DNA from: Dermatemys mawii
Lineage: Eukaryota > Chordata > Testudines > Dermatemydidae
DNA length: 64,000 nt
Direction of reading: 5' to 3'
NCBI GenBank assembly: GCA_007922305.1
Contig: ML677373.1
Coordinates: 17,552,242-17,616,241 of the forward strand
Shown: positions 13,846-25,354 of the stretch, in pieces
Position numbering within the stretch: the first letter of the stretch is position 1
Layout: each line of letters opens with the position of its first letter
Program-made: the position numbers and the translations under genes
The notes under the pieces: generated by a model
Told to the model about the DNA's origin: nothing
The model's database searches: none
The model's input: the letters and a program-made list of their open reading frames with translations, nothing else

Positions 13846-15835
13846 ATCATACTTTATTCCAGATCAATACGTATGTGTTGACAAGCTCCACATTTAAATT
13901 CAAATTAGATTTGAGATGCATCCTACCATTTCAGAAGAACATGGACTAATGCTTGTAGAGTAAAAGATTATTTTTCTATAGAATTTCAACACCTACATAC
14001 AGAATCCTGCAACAAGATTCAGTACTATAGATTTTTTGACATAATTTCGGAAGAAACCTATTTCATATAGACCTCTGTTCGCTTCATCTTTATTAAATCT
14101 TTTGGAACTTTTCCCACATGGGCAGTAATAATACAATAAGCTAGTCATCATATAATGCCCTTGTCTTCTCATGTTCTAAAAAGTGGTAGAAATTTCTGTC
14201 CTATAATTACGCAGTGCAATTGTAGCTGCATCAGAGTACCTTTCCCAGACCTGAAGAAAAGCTCTGTGTGGCTCAAAAGCTTCTCTCTCTCGCACACAAA
14301 CAGAAGTTGGTCCAATCAAAGGCATTACTTCACCCACCCTGTTTCACTGAAGTCCTGTAAGTGTAATTTAGTGGGAATTTTAAAAAATAGGAAAACTAAA
14401 GAAAATGCAAATCAAGCTTACAGTGGCAGAAGGCTAAAACAGTAGAGCTGTACTGAACCCAGATCCAAAAACCTCTCAATATCGTGATGTTGGAAAGTCA
14501 TCCAGCTGTTGCTGAAACTTGCTGCATAAGTCCATTGCCAGTAAAAACATTCACTGACTGGACTTTTTGCTGCCCTCTGCTAGGCTTCACTATGTACTGC
14601 CGGCCACAGCAAGCATTTACGTGAAAAATGGCGCACAAAGGAAACAAAAATGGTTTGTCTGAGGACATTTTAACCCTACAGCATACCAGTGTTGTTGCAG
14701 CACCGCTCTGAGAATGCAAAGTGGCCTCTTTAATGTGGACTGTGAGCCATTTAAGAGTAGTCGTGCTTTCTCTAGCTTGACATTTAGACTTGGTTTCTCT
14801 ATCCTCTAGGTTTAACACATACATTGTGCATGCCTGACCTGTAAAGCACTGAGCACCCACATCTCTCATTCTACCTCAGAGGTGGCTGTGGCCTCTAACA
14901 ATTGCCGATCATTCCCCACCAAGAGAGCATCACACTCTATCGCTGATTTAGAACAGGGCCGGTCTCCACACCCCGAGGGCAACTAGTGTTTTCTTGTTCT
15001 GCAGAGGAGGAGTAGGATGTGGTGAGCCCCACAGGCTGCATTATGGCACCACAGATGTAATGGACTAACTGTGGGTGAAATAACTAACCCCCCCATGGAG
15101 GGGACAGGATGGAAATGGCTTAGGGGTCTTTAGCTTGCTGCAGGCCCATCACTAGGTCTCTGTTCCCCATTTATGGCTATGGGGTAGGTGCTAGAACTTA
15201 TCCTGGAATTGCTCACCTTGTGCCCATAAAACAATCCCCCCCGTAAGTTCTTAGCAGCACTATTGATCCCAGTAAAAAGACAAATCAATGATCACACCAC
15301 CAATTCCCCTCACCATCCCACTGAATGAGCTTTTCTGCAGCTGCTTGTTACTTTGTTTCAGTTTAGAACAATGAAAGGTGAAACAACCTAAGGGCAAAAC
15401 AACATAAAAGTCATCCTTAGGGTGTTGATATAAGCACTGCACTTCCAGGGTCAATGCAGAGTTCCTAAAACATATTAGCTTTAAAATGGCAGCCCAATTA
15501 ATGGGTGCATTTGGGTTTTTTTTAAAGAGTCGTTGATGCCTTCTAGGTAACTTTGAAACATTTCTTAGATGTTAATCTGTTAAAAGATCTATATAGTTGC
15601 GAGTTTCTCACAGTAGCACACAGGCTTGGACTAACTCTGCTCCCAATGAAAGTCAAGGGGAGTTTTACCTGATTTCAACAGAAGCAGTTTTGCCAGCACT
15701 GAACACTTTTCAAAATCCCAGGCTTCCCATTTAGAGAGGGTGATTAGGGATAGTTGAATTAAACCAAGTAATGATGGTCCAGGAAGTTTCTGTTCTGTCT
15801 ACTTATTCCTCACTTGTAATCATTTGCATTAACTC

Positions 15836-16300
15836 CAAGGCAAAGACCAGGTGGTCAGAGATGTGGTTCTAGTCCAGCGGTTGGCAACCTTTCAGAAGTG
15901 GTGTGCTGAGTCTTCATTTATTCACTCTAATTTAAGATTTCGCGTGCCAGTAATACATTTTAACCTCTTTAGAAGATCTCTTTCTATAAGACTTTAATAT
16001 ATAAACAAACTATTGTTGTATGTAAAGTAAATAAGGTTTTAAAAATGTTTAAGAAGCTTCATTTAAAATTAAATTAAAATGCAGAGCCCCCTGGTCCAGT
16101 GGCCAGAACCCAGGCAGTGAGTGTGCCACTGAAAATCAGCTCGTGTGCCGCCTTCGGCACCCATGCCACAGGTTGCCTACCCCTGTTCTAGTCCCAGCTT
16201 TGCTACTGACTTGCCTACACCCACGTCACTTAACCATTCTGCACCTTTGTTTCCTCAGTTGTTACACAACAATTTCCTGCTCCACAGCAGCATGGCAAAG
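15836..16300 (+). mobile_element. MIR SINE split by a hAT element
   Basis: MIR sequence up to 15874 resumes at 16194 (CCAGCTTTGCTACTGACTTG and then GCACCTTTGTTTCCTCAGTT). The hAT copy at 15875-16185 with its duplication sits between the halves. Confidence 0.75.
15875..16185 (+). mobile_element. hAT-type MITE, family A copy 1, nested in a MIR
   Basis: 311 bases starting CAGCGGTTGGCAACCT and ending AGGTTGCCTACCCCTG, which are inverted repeats. It is flanked by a perfect 8-base duplication TTCTAGTC (15867-15874 and 16186-16193). The flanks join into one MIR sequence, so it inserted into an older MIR. Confidence 0.92.
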
Positions 16301-16749
16301 CTTAACTCGTGATCTGCAGAGTACATGGAGATCCTCCCTTGGAAGACCCTGCAATTAGGAAGCAGGTAATCAAATCACAGGTGTGCTGGACTCCACTCCC
16401 TTTCAAAAGGGGCCAGTCGCCCTGGGACATTGAAAGCTACTTTCACTACGGCCCCAACTATGTAATCCTTATTCATGTGAGTAGTCCCAGGGGCTATGGG
16501 TTTGTTTGCATAAATGCACAGCAATGAGTAAATCATGCACGAGGGCTATTGTTGATATTTGATTCTATAGTGCCTCATGTTTGTAATGACAGACAAAAAA
16601 TAACCTGTGTAAACAATGAAGCACTCTGTATTTCTCATAACTGAGACTGTCAAACAGTACATTTCACGGAGCCCATCAGAGGACCTGAACTTCAAACACA
16701 ACTTGCTCATGCTACTTATGCTGTAGAATCTATAACAAGGACAGGAACA

Positions 16750-16755
16750 TTTAAT
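16750..16755 (-). terminator. Candidate COPRS polyadenylation signal ATTAAA
   Basis: The minus strand reads ATTAAA about 400 bases after the COPRS stop. No canonical AATAAA was seen on this strand between the stop and this point. Use is inferred. Confidence 0.4.
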
Positions 16756-17150
16756 CCCAGCTCAACTCAGTGATTAATGCCAAATAAAAAAGAAAAAAAA
16801 TAAAATTACAGATTACATCCATATTAGAATAGAGTAATCCCAGCTATTGAGCCAAAGTTTAAAAATCATACTTCCCAGACAGCTTTTTTTTTCCATTAAA
16901 AAACATAAAAATAAAACATTCTACAAAACTGCAAAGATCCCTAGGGTTAGTGTCCAGTCTGAGATCCTTTCTGCTTCCTTCCAGTCGATCACAACCAGTG
17001 TGTTTGCAGCCCGATAATAGTCTCAAAGAAAGTTTTCAGAAAAGCCCTGTTTGGAACCCAATAGGCTAGATGAAGGCACCTCACATTGCATTGCATCCCT
17101 GCAATGCAGCAAAGTCCAATCTGCCAAGCGTGGCCCTGAACGGACAAACC

Positions 17151-17320
17151 TCAGTCATCTGCATCATCAAACTGGCCAACCTCGGGCATTCTATTTGGCA
17201 AACTCAATGCGAGTGGAGCTGCATGGTGACACCCGGGGTCATACAATGAATCTTCTTGCCATGCACATGATGCCAATAGATTATTTTCCTGAAGACTATC
17301 ACAGTCGATATCTTCCACGT
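17151..17320 (-). CDS. COPRS: COPRS exon 4 (stop codon, residues 138-193)
   Basis: 170 bases with acceptor ATTCTCTTTAG. It encodes VEDIDCDSLQENNLLASCAW, then DSLYDPGCHHAAPL and GQFDDADD before TGA at 17153-17151. The tail matches the mammalian GQFDDAED ending. The plus-strand frame at 17051-17365 is its antisense shadow. Confidence 0.92.
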
Positions 17321-20300
17321 CTAAAGAGAATTTTAAAAAATAGGAGAGTTATTAGACTGCATTAGAACACTCCACATCAGCTATCGCTACAGAGGATTTG
17401 TCATAGCAAGTTATTTGCACCAGTGCAGGAATGTCAGTTTGGCTGATCAACATTCGTGCATGAAACCTACAAAACCTCTGTACAGCTGGTGGTGCAGATA
17501 GAGAAGCTTCAGTAAATTACCTGCCCAAGATCTCACAGAGAGCCTGTGACAGAGCTAGGAAGAGAACCCAGAACTCCTGGCTCAGGGTCCCGAGCCTTAA
17601 GCACAAGAACCATCCTTCCCTTTCATGGTCTATGCAGCCACATAAGGCTCTCACTCCCACTACACCACAACTCCTCCTGCCCCACTATGCTCTGGCTGAT
17701 ATCTAACAACCCCCTTTCCGCCTCCTCCATTAATCTGCCTCACCTGTTGCTGGAACACTTTGCTGGATCAAGGTCAATAGTGGGGGAAGTTGTAAAAGGG
17801 ACAGGGAGCTAGTGTTGACCCAGTTCATTCTCTAGCCTACAACTAGCTTGATTAAAATAAAATATCTTAACAGACCAGCCGCAAAGACACAGCAGGGTCC
17901 ACAGTACACAGGCAAGAGGTTTTGCAGACAAATAGAATAATGCCAACTGGCTGCTGCCATCAGAGACCTCAGGGAACCATGGACCATAAAAAGCCACAGG
18001 CAGTGCAGCCTTTCCACCAACAACTTTTCAGTGGTGTTGAGAAACAAGGCACCAAAATAGGCCGATCCAGAAAGTAAATTTAAAAAATGGATGGAGGGCA
18101 GACCAAAGGGATGGTGATTTGTGGAGATTAAAAGAAGCTGGACAGAAGAGCTCAATGTCATTTGCAAATTCCCAAGTTACAGTCAGGGCTTCCCCTTCAA
18201 TTCTAGGTTTGCAGGGCATGAGTTGTGGGTAAGATAAGACTGGCTGTAAGTGAATGGGGGACAGTCCTTGTGCCAACCGCTAATCAAGCTCTTGGTGGCA
18301 CCAAAGATTTTAAAGAAGCGTGTGCGGGTGCATTTGCACAAACCCAATATTTAGTCTCATCCACTCTGAGGCTAACCCAGAGGGAAACATACCGACAGTT
18401 CTCCACACCTTAGTTAGCACGGCACTACAAAGGCTCTATAGCAGAGGTGGGCAAGCTACGGCCTGCGGGCCAGACCCGGCCTGTGGGCCAGACTCGGCCT
18501 GCGGACTCCTCCTAACCGGCCCCTGGGCTCTGGCTGGGAAGGTTACTCCAGCCCCTCCCCAGTAGCCTCAGCATGCTGCATGAGCAGCGCTCTGCGGTCA
18601 GGGCTGTGTGACAGTGTGTCTGGCTCCAGGCCAGACGCACTGTTCTGAGCGGCGGCATGGTATGGGGGCCAGGGGTTGGATAAGGGGCAGAGGGTCTCGG
18701 GAGGCGGTCAGAGGATGGGGAACGGGGTGGAATGAGGGGGTTGGATGGTATGTGCGAGTTCCAGGGGCCTGTCAGGGGGTGGGGATGTGGCTTGGGGTCA
18801 GGGCAATCAGAGGGGTTGGATAGGGGGTGAGGTCCTGGGGGGTGATTAGGGGATAGGAGAGTCTCTGGAAGGGGCAATCGGGATGGGCAGCTGGATGGCG
18901 GGGTTGGATAGGGAGTGGAGTCCTGGGGGGTGATTAGGGGGAGTCTCTGGAGGGGGTGGTCAGAGAACAAAGAGCAGGGGGCTAAGATAGGGGGTGAGTG
19001 GTTAGGGGCAGGAGGTCTCTGGAGGGGGCGGTCAGGGAACAAGGAGCAGGTAGCGGGGATTGGAAGGTTCTGAGGGGGGCAGTTAGGGGGCAGAAAGTGG
19101 GTGGAAGTCAGATGGGGCAGCACAGCCCTCCCTACCCAGCCCTCCACACAATTTTTAACCCCAGTGTGGCCCTCAGGCCAAAACATTTGCCCACCCCTGC
19201 TCTATAAGAACTCTACAGGAGGTTAGCCTAGACTTTTCTGCCATTAACTCATGGAACTCAACTGAATACTGCAGTCATATATTAAACAAAACAGCCAGAA
19301 GAATCAATACCTCCCAGACAAAAAGAGGACTGTTAGAATTTGTACAAATCAGAGAGAGAAAGAATGACAAGGAGACAGAATGACCCAGTCCTACTGTTAA
19401 TCTACAAACCCTCAATGGGTTATTCATTAAACATGCCATCAGTTTGCTCAATGGAAGTGTCCAGTCTGGCAAGGCACTAAATGCTCTGATCGCCCACTGA
19501 TTGCCATGGAAGTTCAGTGTGATCAGAAACCCAAAGGAGAAGCCCCTAACTGTGAAGCTTTCAGGGATGCATCCAGCAAACAAACAAGTTTACTGACATG
19601 GCTACTTCTGGTGAAATCAGTAGAACTGCTTGTCAGAGTAAAGTTGCTCATACGTGTTTGCAGCATCGGCTTGTAAATGAACATGTTCAGGTCAGCAACT
19701 TTGTCTCTTTATACAACCCTCCAACACCGCTACGCTCTACGGAGACATGACTGACAAAGCCCAAAGTGACTCTCTCAGGAGGGAAGGAGACAGGTCCTTT
19801 AGGCAGGGGCCCTCAGCTATTGTACTCCCCATCGCTGGACAGGAAAGGCCCATCTCTCCTGCTCCAGAATATAATACAAGACTTATAAAGGCCAAACCCC
19901 AGAGTAACAACACATAAACGTGCACATTTTTCTCATGCAGTAGCATCCCATAAGAACCTCACTGGCCAAGGAAACAACCGAGGCTGTCCCATTTGAACAC
20001 AGCAATGGTTCTTTTAAACTACTGTATTTAAGACTTAGGCACAACTGTGCATCACAAACACACAAGGTAGGCAAAAAGCAGTCAAAGGGTGTCACTACAA
20101 AATGCTCAAAACAGGAGAATCAGGCAAAACACTCTCTACATCCACTTAAGAGTCCTAGGCTTGATGAAAGCACAAGTAAATCTGCACCTACCATATGGAT
20201 TACATTCAGCATCCTCCAATTCTTTATCCCAGTCCTCTTCCTTGTACTGAGAATCAATTTTCAGCTCAGGGAAAGAAGCAACACAGGCTTCATCACCCAA

Positions 20301-23300
20301 CTCCCAGTTCTCAAGGTCACTCTGGAAGTCATCAAGGTCACCAAGCCATTTACTAGGAGGACCCGAGGAATCTGAATGAGTAGTGTCACTGTCATAGCAA
20401 GGGCAACCAGAAAATCTATTCTCGTGAGGTTCACCGTCAGAAACTCTCCTTGCTAAACAGCCTGTAATACAACACAAATTGCCAACAGAGATGCTTAGGA
20501 CATAAACTGGGGTGATGAAAATGCTTTAATATCATGCAGCAGTTCAACATGAAGACACTTTGTGAACACAGACCCATTTTGAAAAAGCAATGAAAGTAGC
20601 TAGTCAAAGCCCAGGAAGACTTCAACATTTCTGCAAGTCACAGCTACAGACAGAAACCTACCCTCAACCCTTTATGCTGTGCTGAGGTGGCAGAAGGAAT
20701 AAAATTCTGTAACACAAGAAGAGGCATCAATTCTATTTAAGACGACCAATTTCATGTGTGTGTATTTAATAACACTCTAATATTGCTCTGGGTTTCAGAT
20801 ATTTCCTATATTTGGAATACATTACAGATGGCCTGAATCCCATCACTAGCTCTAAACTCCCCCAAACTGAGTTTCACAGCTGGTGGTCACTCTCTGTAAT
20901 GGTCTGAACTTTGCACCTTAGGCTGATGTCTAGACCTTACAGTACTGTTTCATCATCACCACTGCCTCTTGACATCCTTCAAAGGGAGGTTTGTTGAATA
21001 ACTCCAGCTGGAGCCTCCAAAGCAACAAGAATTTGTTTTACAATACTGATCAAGTGCTCCTCTATGTTGAGATGCACAGAAAATGGGCAACAATAGTTTA
21101 GCAGAGCTCACTCAAGAGAAGTTTCCCGTCCATCAGCACTACTCAGCTTTGTCGGCCTCTCTTAGCAGACAGCATTAGTAACAATTCTTCTCACCTTGTT
21201 CTGATGTAATTGCCTTTTTCCCTGCATACCTTTTCTAGGCCTCCAATTCACCATGTTCCCTCCTTTCACAAGCTCTTCTTCCTCATGACATGTGCAGTCA
21301 CCTGCAGCCGTTACCTAAAAAAGCAGAAATATGCTTTTAAAGGGTTCAGCAGCTTTGCTCCTTAGACTCCTATACAGCGAGACTCCTGTTCCAAAGTGAA
21401 TCAGTGGACCCAAGCAATCTACCTCTGCTCTAGTTAAGATTTTAAATAAGACCGCAGACAGCTCCAGCACCGAGAAAACAACAGTCTGTAGCCAGTTTCA
21501 CCGCAGCTGTTCAGAATCCTGTGCGAAGCAGTGAAATCGACACAATCAATGTTAGAACTGCAAGAGTCTGGAAAAGCTATGAGCAAAGGCAGGCACTGGG
21601 AAGACAGAGAGTTAATGGAATGGATATCTAACCCCTCTGCAGGAGCCCAGATGCTGGGGGAGAGAAAGAGTATCTGATCCCATTCTAGCAGCCAGAAGGC
21701 TTGGGGAAAGGTAAAAGACAGAAAGAGAGAAAGGAAGTTTCTCCAGGAGCAGAGCTGCCCTTTTCCACAGGCCCCAAAGGTGGTAAATATAAGACAGAAA
21801 GGAAACTGTGCTGCTCACTCTAGTTTCACAGTTACAATGGAGACAAGTAAAATTCTCCTGGAGAACTGTCTCCCACACTGGTAATAATACCGAAGTGGTG
21901 ACAAGGGGAATATGCAGTCCAGTAGTCCAGGGAAGGATAATGAAAGCAATTAAGCCAACTTGTGAGTTTCGAGGTCTGCATGGAAGTCTGAGCAACTGAC
22001 TACATACATTGCGCTTAAGACCAGTTGTGAGCAACAGGACTTGAATCAAAGGGGGAAGGTGTGGGGATGGCCCAAAGTTAGTGATGGATAAAGGGAGAAG
22101 ATACAGAATGTAGCCCCCTGCTGTTTATGTTTATGCAGTATAGCTTCCATCCTGCAAGTTACTCTGTGCAGGCTGACCCCTGCACCTCTGTGGTGCTCCA
22201 CTGAAGTCAATGGCCTATGAATAGTAACTTACGGGTTACTTAGTATGCAAGTTCTTAACTAGTAATAGTAATATATCTCCCTTTCTACCTCAGGGAACAG
22301 CAATTGCAACTCTAAAAGCAACCCTCCATATTGTGTCAATGCTCCTTGGTTGAAATTTTATGTGGGAAAGATTAGGAGACACTATATTATTTTCTAGCAG
22401 AGGGAAGTAATCTTGTTTCCAGTAACAGACATGAAAAACAGCCCCTATTTCCACTCCCTCCAAGGGAAAATTTAGTGTCAGTTACACACACGACATGCTT
22501 CTGAACCTAAAGAGTTAAAGTTACCCAAAAAGAAAAAAAAGCACCCAACAACATTCTGCACATTGCCGGAGACCTGGACAGCTCCCAGGAGTTTTGCATC
22601 AGCCCAATCATCATTTAGCCCCTATAACAATTTTCTTTAAGAAATTTATTTCTCCCAGACGTAAACCTAAGAAAGAAGATCAGCCTGAAGGATCTAAAAC
22701 ATTAAGTTTCTACTAGAACCCACCCCCACCATCCTTCAGGTCAGCGGAGAAGATAGAGGGATGGACCTTACACTCCCTTTACCATGGGATTTGGGGAAAT
22801 AAATGGGAATTAAGAGAAGGAAAAGAAATGTGACCACAATGTTTAAAGAAAACAACTGCTCACCCCCTGCAGTTCTGTCCATAACCCCAGCTCTATCCCC
22901 ACACACTGAAATTCAGTACTCCCATCTCACACACACAAACCAGACACTCCCATAAAGCTCCTTATACAGTCATCCCCAGGCATCCACTGCCATCCTATAC
23001 ACCCACTCTGAACACCCTTCACAGACCCCTCCACATACACCCCGACAGCGCCCTCCACAGACTCTCCCCTCCCCTCCCCCAACATACACACCCATGGCCC
23101 CTCCACAGCCCCTGCACACACACCCATAGCCCCCAGCAAAGACCCTCCCCTCCCCCCTGCACACACCCCACTGCCTGCGGCAGACCCCCCTTCCCCTGCA
23201 CACTCCCCCACTGCCCCCGCCACAGACCCTTCCCTCCCCCCTGTACCCACCCCTCACAGCCCCTCCACACTCGCCCCTCCTCCTGCATACACACCCACAG

Positions 23301-24142
23301 CCCCCTCCACAGACCCTCCCCTCCCCCCTGTACACCCCCATTATCTGCTGTAGACCCCCCTTCCCCTGTACACTCCCCCACTGCCCCCTCCACAGACCCT
23401 TCCCTCCCCCCTGTACCCACCCCTCACAGCCCCCTCCACACTCCCCCCTCCCCCTGCATACACAACCACAGCCCCCTCCACAGACCCTCCCCTCCCCCCT
23501 ACACGCACCCCTATTGCCCTCTCCTCAGACCTCCCCATTGCCCCTCCCCCTACACACACCCCCTTGTCCCCTTCACGGACCCTCCCCTCCCTCCTACACC
23601 CCCCTTGCCCCCTTNNNNNNNNNNNNNNNNNNNNNNNNNNNNNNNNNNNNNNNNNNNNNNNNNNNNNNNNNNNNNNNNNNNNNNNNNNNNNNNNNNNNNN
23701 NNNNNNNNNNNNNNNNNNNNNNNNNNNNNNNNNNNNNNNNNNNNNNNNNNNNNNNNNNNNNNNNNNNNNNNNNNNNNNNNNNNNNNNNNNNNNNNNNNNN
23801 NNNNNNNNNNNNNNNNNNNNNNNNNNNNNNNNNNNNNNNNNNNNNNNNNNNNNNNNNNNNNNNNNNNNNNNNNNNNNNNNNNNNNNNNNNNNNNNNNNNN
23901 NNNNNNNNNNNNNNNNNNNNNNNNNNNNNNNNNNNNNNNNNNNNNNNNNNNNNNNNNNNNNNNNNNNNNNNNNNNNNNNNNNNNNNNNNNNNNNNNNNNN
24001 NNNNNNNNNNNNNNCCCCATTACTCCCTCCTCACACTGCCCCACACACACACCCCCCTTCGCCAGGCTCCCCGACCGCTTCTCACCTCCGGGCCTAGAAG
24101 CGGCTCCACCGGATCCTCCTCCCGCGGCCGCGCCCCCGCCAT
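17151..24142 (-). CDS. COPRS: COPRS (PRMT5 cofactor), 4 coding exons, complete
   Basis: COPRS binds PRMT5 and histone H4 in the nucleus and steers arginine methylation on chromatin; in mammals it is linked to muscle differentiation. Four exons (24142-24086, 21314-21230, 20461-20192, 17320-17151) join in phase into 582 coding bases, 193 residues plus stop, against 184 in human as I recall. The conserved core is an acidic motif near residues 124-140 (EEDWDKELEDAECNPYDVED) and the C-terminal tail DSLYDPGCHH followed by GQFDDADD. The N-terminal exon is short and shows no clear similarity to the mammalian N terminus. UTP6 lies upstream on the same strand, the order found in human 17q11.2. A C-rich minisatellite and an assembly gap sit in intron 1. 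Confidence 0.93.
17480..17610 (-). mobile_element. MIR SINE fragment in COPRS intron 3
   Basis: Contains TTACCTGCCCAAGATCTCAC and AGAACCCAGAACTCCTGGCT, matching the reverse MIR core. Confidence 0.65.
18442..19199 (+). mobile_element. hAT-type MITE, family B copy 1, with G-rich internal repeats
   Basis: 758 bases with ends CAGAGGTGGGCAAGCTACGG and TTTGCCCACCCCTG. The flanking duplication CTCTATAG/CTCTATAA matches at 7 of 8 bases. The interior (about 18650-19090) is a G-rich array of loosely repeated GGGGTTGGATAGGGGGTGAG units. It lies in COPRS intron 3. The 224-residue minus-strand frame (18512-19186) is only the array read as proline- and serine-rich peptide. Confidence 0.88.
20192..20461 (-). 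CDS. COPRS: COPRS exon 3 (residues 48-137)
   Basis: 270 bases with acceptor TGTATTACAG and donor GTAGGT. It encodes an acidic serine-rich stretch, then NWELGDEACV and YKEEDWDKELEDAECNPY, which matches the NEDWDSEL...NPYD core of mammalian COPRS. The open frame runs past the donor into the intron, so the unspliced reading is longer than the exon. Confidence 0.92.
21230..21314 (-). CDS. COPRS: COPRS exon 2 (residues 20-47)
   Basis: 85 bases with acceptor GCTTTTTTAG and donor GTATGC. It encodes VTAAGDCTCHEEEELVKGGN and then MVNWRPRK. Similarity to the mammalian protein is weak (TA-D...E..E pattern), but phase joins both neighbours perfectly. Confidence 0.82.
22860..23614. repeat. C-rich minisatellite
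   Basis: Tandem, imperfect units built from CCCTCCACAGACCCTCCCCTC and CACACACCC/CACTGCCCC blocks, with long sub-repeats of over 100 bases (compare about 23145-23245 with 23325-23425). The complementary strand has many runs of four or more G, so it could form G-quadruplexes. The glycine-rich minus-strand frames here come from the repeat and are not genes. It runs into the gap. Confidence 0.85.
23615..24014. other. Assembly gap (400 N)
   Basis: Exactly 400 unknown bases inside COPRS intron 1, right after a C-rich minisatellite and before a CpG island. The round length suggests an estimated or default gap size. Real sequence, possibly more repeat units, is missing here. Confidence 0.98.
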
Positions 24143-24340
24143 CCCCGCCCCCGCCGCGCGGGGCTCGCCACGCGGCCGGCCGAACGGCAACACCGGGCAG
24201 CCAACCAGCGGCGGCGGGAGTGGAGGGAAGCACGTGGCGCGGGGGCGGGGGGAGGAAGCCCACCGCCCCCCCCCCCCCCCCCCCCCGGGGGGCGGGGCCG
24301 CCCCCCCCCCGCCCCCCCCCCCTTGCATGAGGCTATTGAC
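24040..24340 (-). promoter_or_regulatory. CpG-rich promoter of COPRS
   Basis: A dense CpG cluster around COPRS exon 1, including NotI-like GCGGCCGC. It is bounded on the low side by the assembly gap and on the high side by long C homopolymers (about 24265-24322), which may be partly assembly error. Long open frames on both strands here are compositional. Confidence 0.7.
24086..24142 (-). CDS. COPRS: COPRS exon 1 (start codon, residues 1-19)
   Basis: The start is MAGARPREEDPVEPLLGPE, with A of ATG at 24142, and the exon ends exactly on a codon before the donor GTGAGA. It lies in a very CpG-rich segment. An upstream in-frame extension is open but low-complexity (glycine and proline runs), so this ATG is preferred. 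Confidence 0.82.
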
Positions 24341-25045
24341 AGCCCCTGGTTGTTAGCAAGAAGCCTGCAGGTAAACTCACCTGCGGGCCTCGATGTCTCC
24401 TTTCCACATAACAGCTGTAACCCTGCTTCTTAGGACTCCTCCCATCTCTCTCATAAACCAAGTTGGCTTTTCATTCCTGCCTTCTGCAAGGCGGGCGCGA
24501 CCTCCGTCCTTTCTGCCCACTGCAGCCCGAAGCACCAGGCCAGCCTGGCGCAATGCAATTAATGGATTGTTTGCCTCTCTGCTAATGTTCCCTCTGGAAA
24601 TAGGGTTTCACTGGCAGAAGACAGAAGCCCTGGAGTGTAATGTGGCCGTCTGGTCTCAATGCCCTTCTGATGCCAAGCACACAAGTCTTGAAAAGCTGGG
24701 CCTTCACCACGAGAAACCTTAGCATGTTTAGACTGACGACCACCGCAACCCTGGGATTAGGAGACCGGGCTGTAGTGCTTTTCCCTTAAGGAAATAAATT
24801 AGATTTTATTTTTAATCAACAGGAGAGTTCCCAAGATTATCTAGGGAGTTTTCCTTTCCAGCACGGTAGGGCCCACTTTGCTACATCCTCGTCCTGGCTT
24901 CCTGAGCTGTGGCAGCTAGCTGCATGGCCAGGAAATACAGTCAGAGGAAAGGTCTGCATGGGGCAGATGTCCTTACCAGGAGTTGGTGTGAACTAGGAAG
25001 GAGAGTTTTCCCAAAAGCTCACTCAGTCTGCCCATTACTGTAGTA

Positions 25046-25354
25046 CAGGGATAGGCAACCTATGGCACGCATGCCAAAGGCAGCACGCAAACTGATTTTC
25101 AGCGGCACTCACACTGCCCAGGTCCTGGCCACCAGTCTGGGGGGCTTTGCATTTTAATTTAATTTTTAATTTTAAATGAAGCTTCTTAAACATTTTATTT
25201 ACTTTACATACAACAATAGTTTAGTTATATATTATAGACTTACAGAAAGAGACCTTTTAAAAACATTAAAATGTATCATCGCCAAGCGAAACTTTAAATT
25301 AGACTGAATAAATGAAGACTCAGCACACCACTCCTGAAAGGTTGCCGACCCCTG
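25046..25354 (-). mobile_element. hAT-type MITE, family A copy 2
   Basis: 309 bases, the reverse orientation of the copy at 15875, with ends CAGGGATAGGCAACCT and AGGTTGCCGACCCCTG. The 8-base duplication CTGTAGTA is perfect (25038-25045 and 25355-25362). Confidence 0.92.

Larger units (their letters stand above)
1..16700. other. Intergenic region downstream of COPRS
   Basis: Apart from the repeats listed separately, I see no exon, RNA gene or conserved protein in this span. Open frames up to about 147 codons occur (for example 3904-4347 minus and 1238-1576 plus) but show no domain, no composition bias and no splice context. Most begin at non-ATG codons or have near-random residues. In human the next gene in this direction is RAB11FIP4, with miR-193a and miR-365b between; I looked for those microRNA sequences and did not see them. 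Confidence 0.6.

Noticed and set aside
1..16700. miR-193a and miR-365b hairpins expected downstream of COPRS by synteny
   Set aside because: Their mature sequences were not seen by eye; in human they lie hundreds of kilobases away, so they are probably outside the window.
17051..17365. 104-codon plus-strand frame
   Set aside because: It is the antisense of COPRS exon 4, whose reading is supported by homology and splice sites.
18512..19186. 224-codon minus-strand proline- and serine-rich frame
   Set aside because: It lies wholly within the G-rich array of a hAT element with terminal repeats and a target duplication.
22927..23559. Glycine- and valine-rich minus-strand frames up to 133 codons
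   Set aside because: They are readings of the C-rich minisatellite in three frames.
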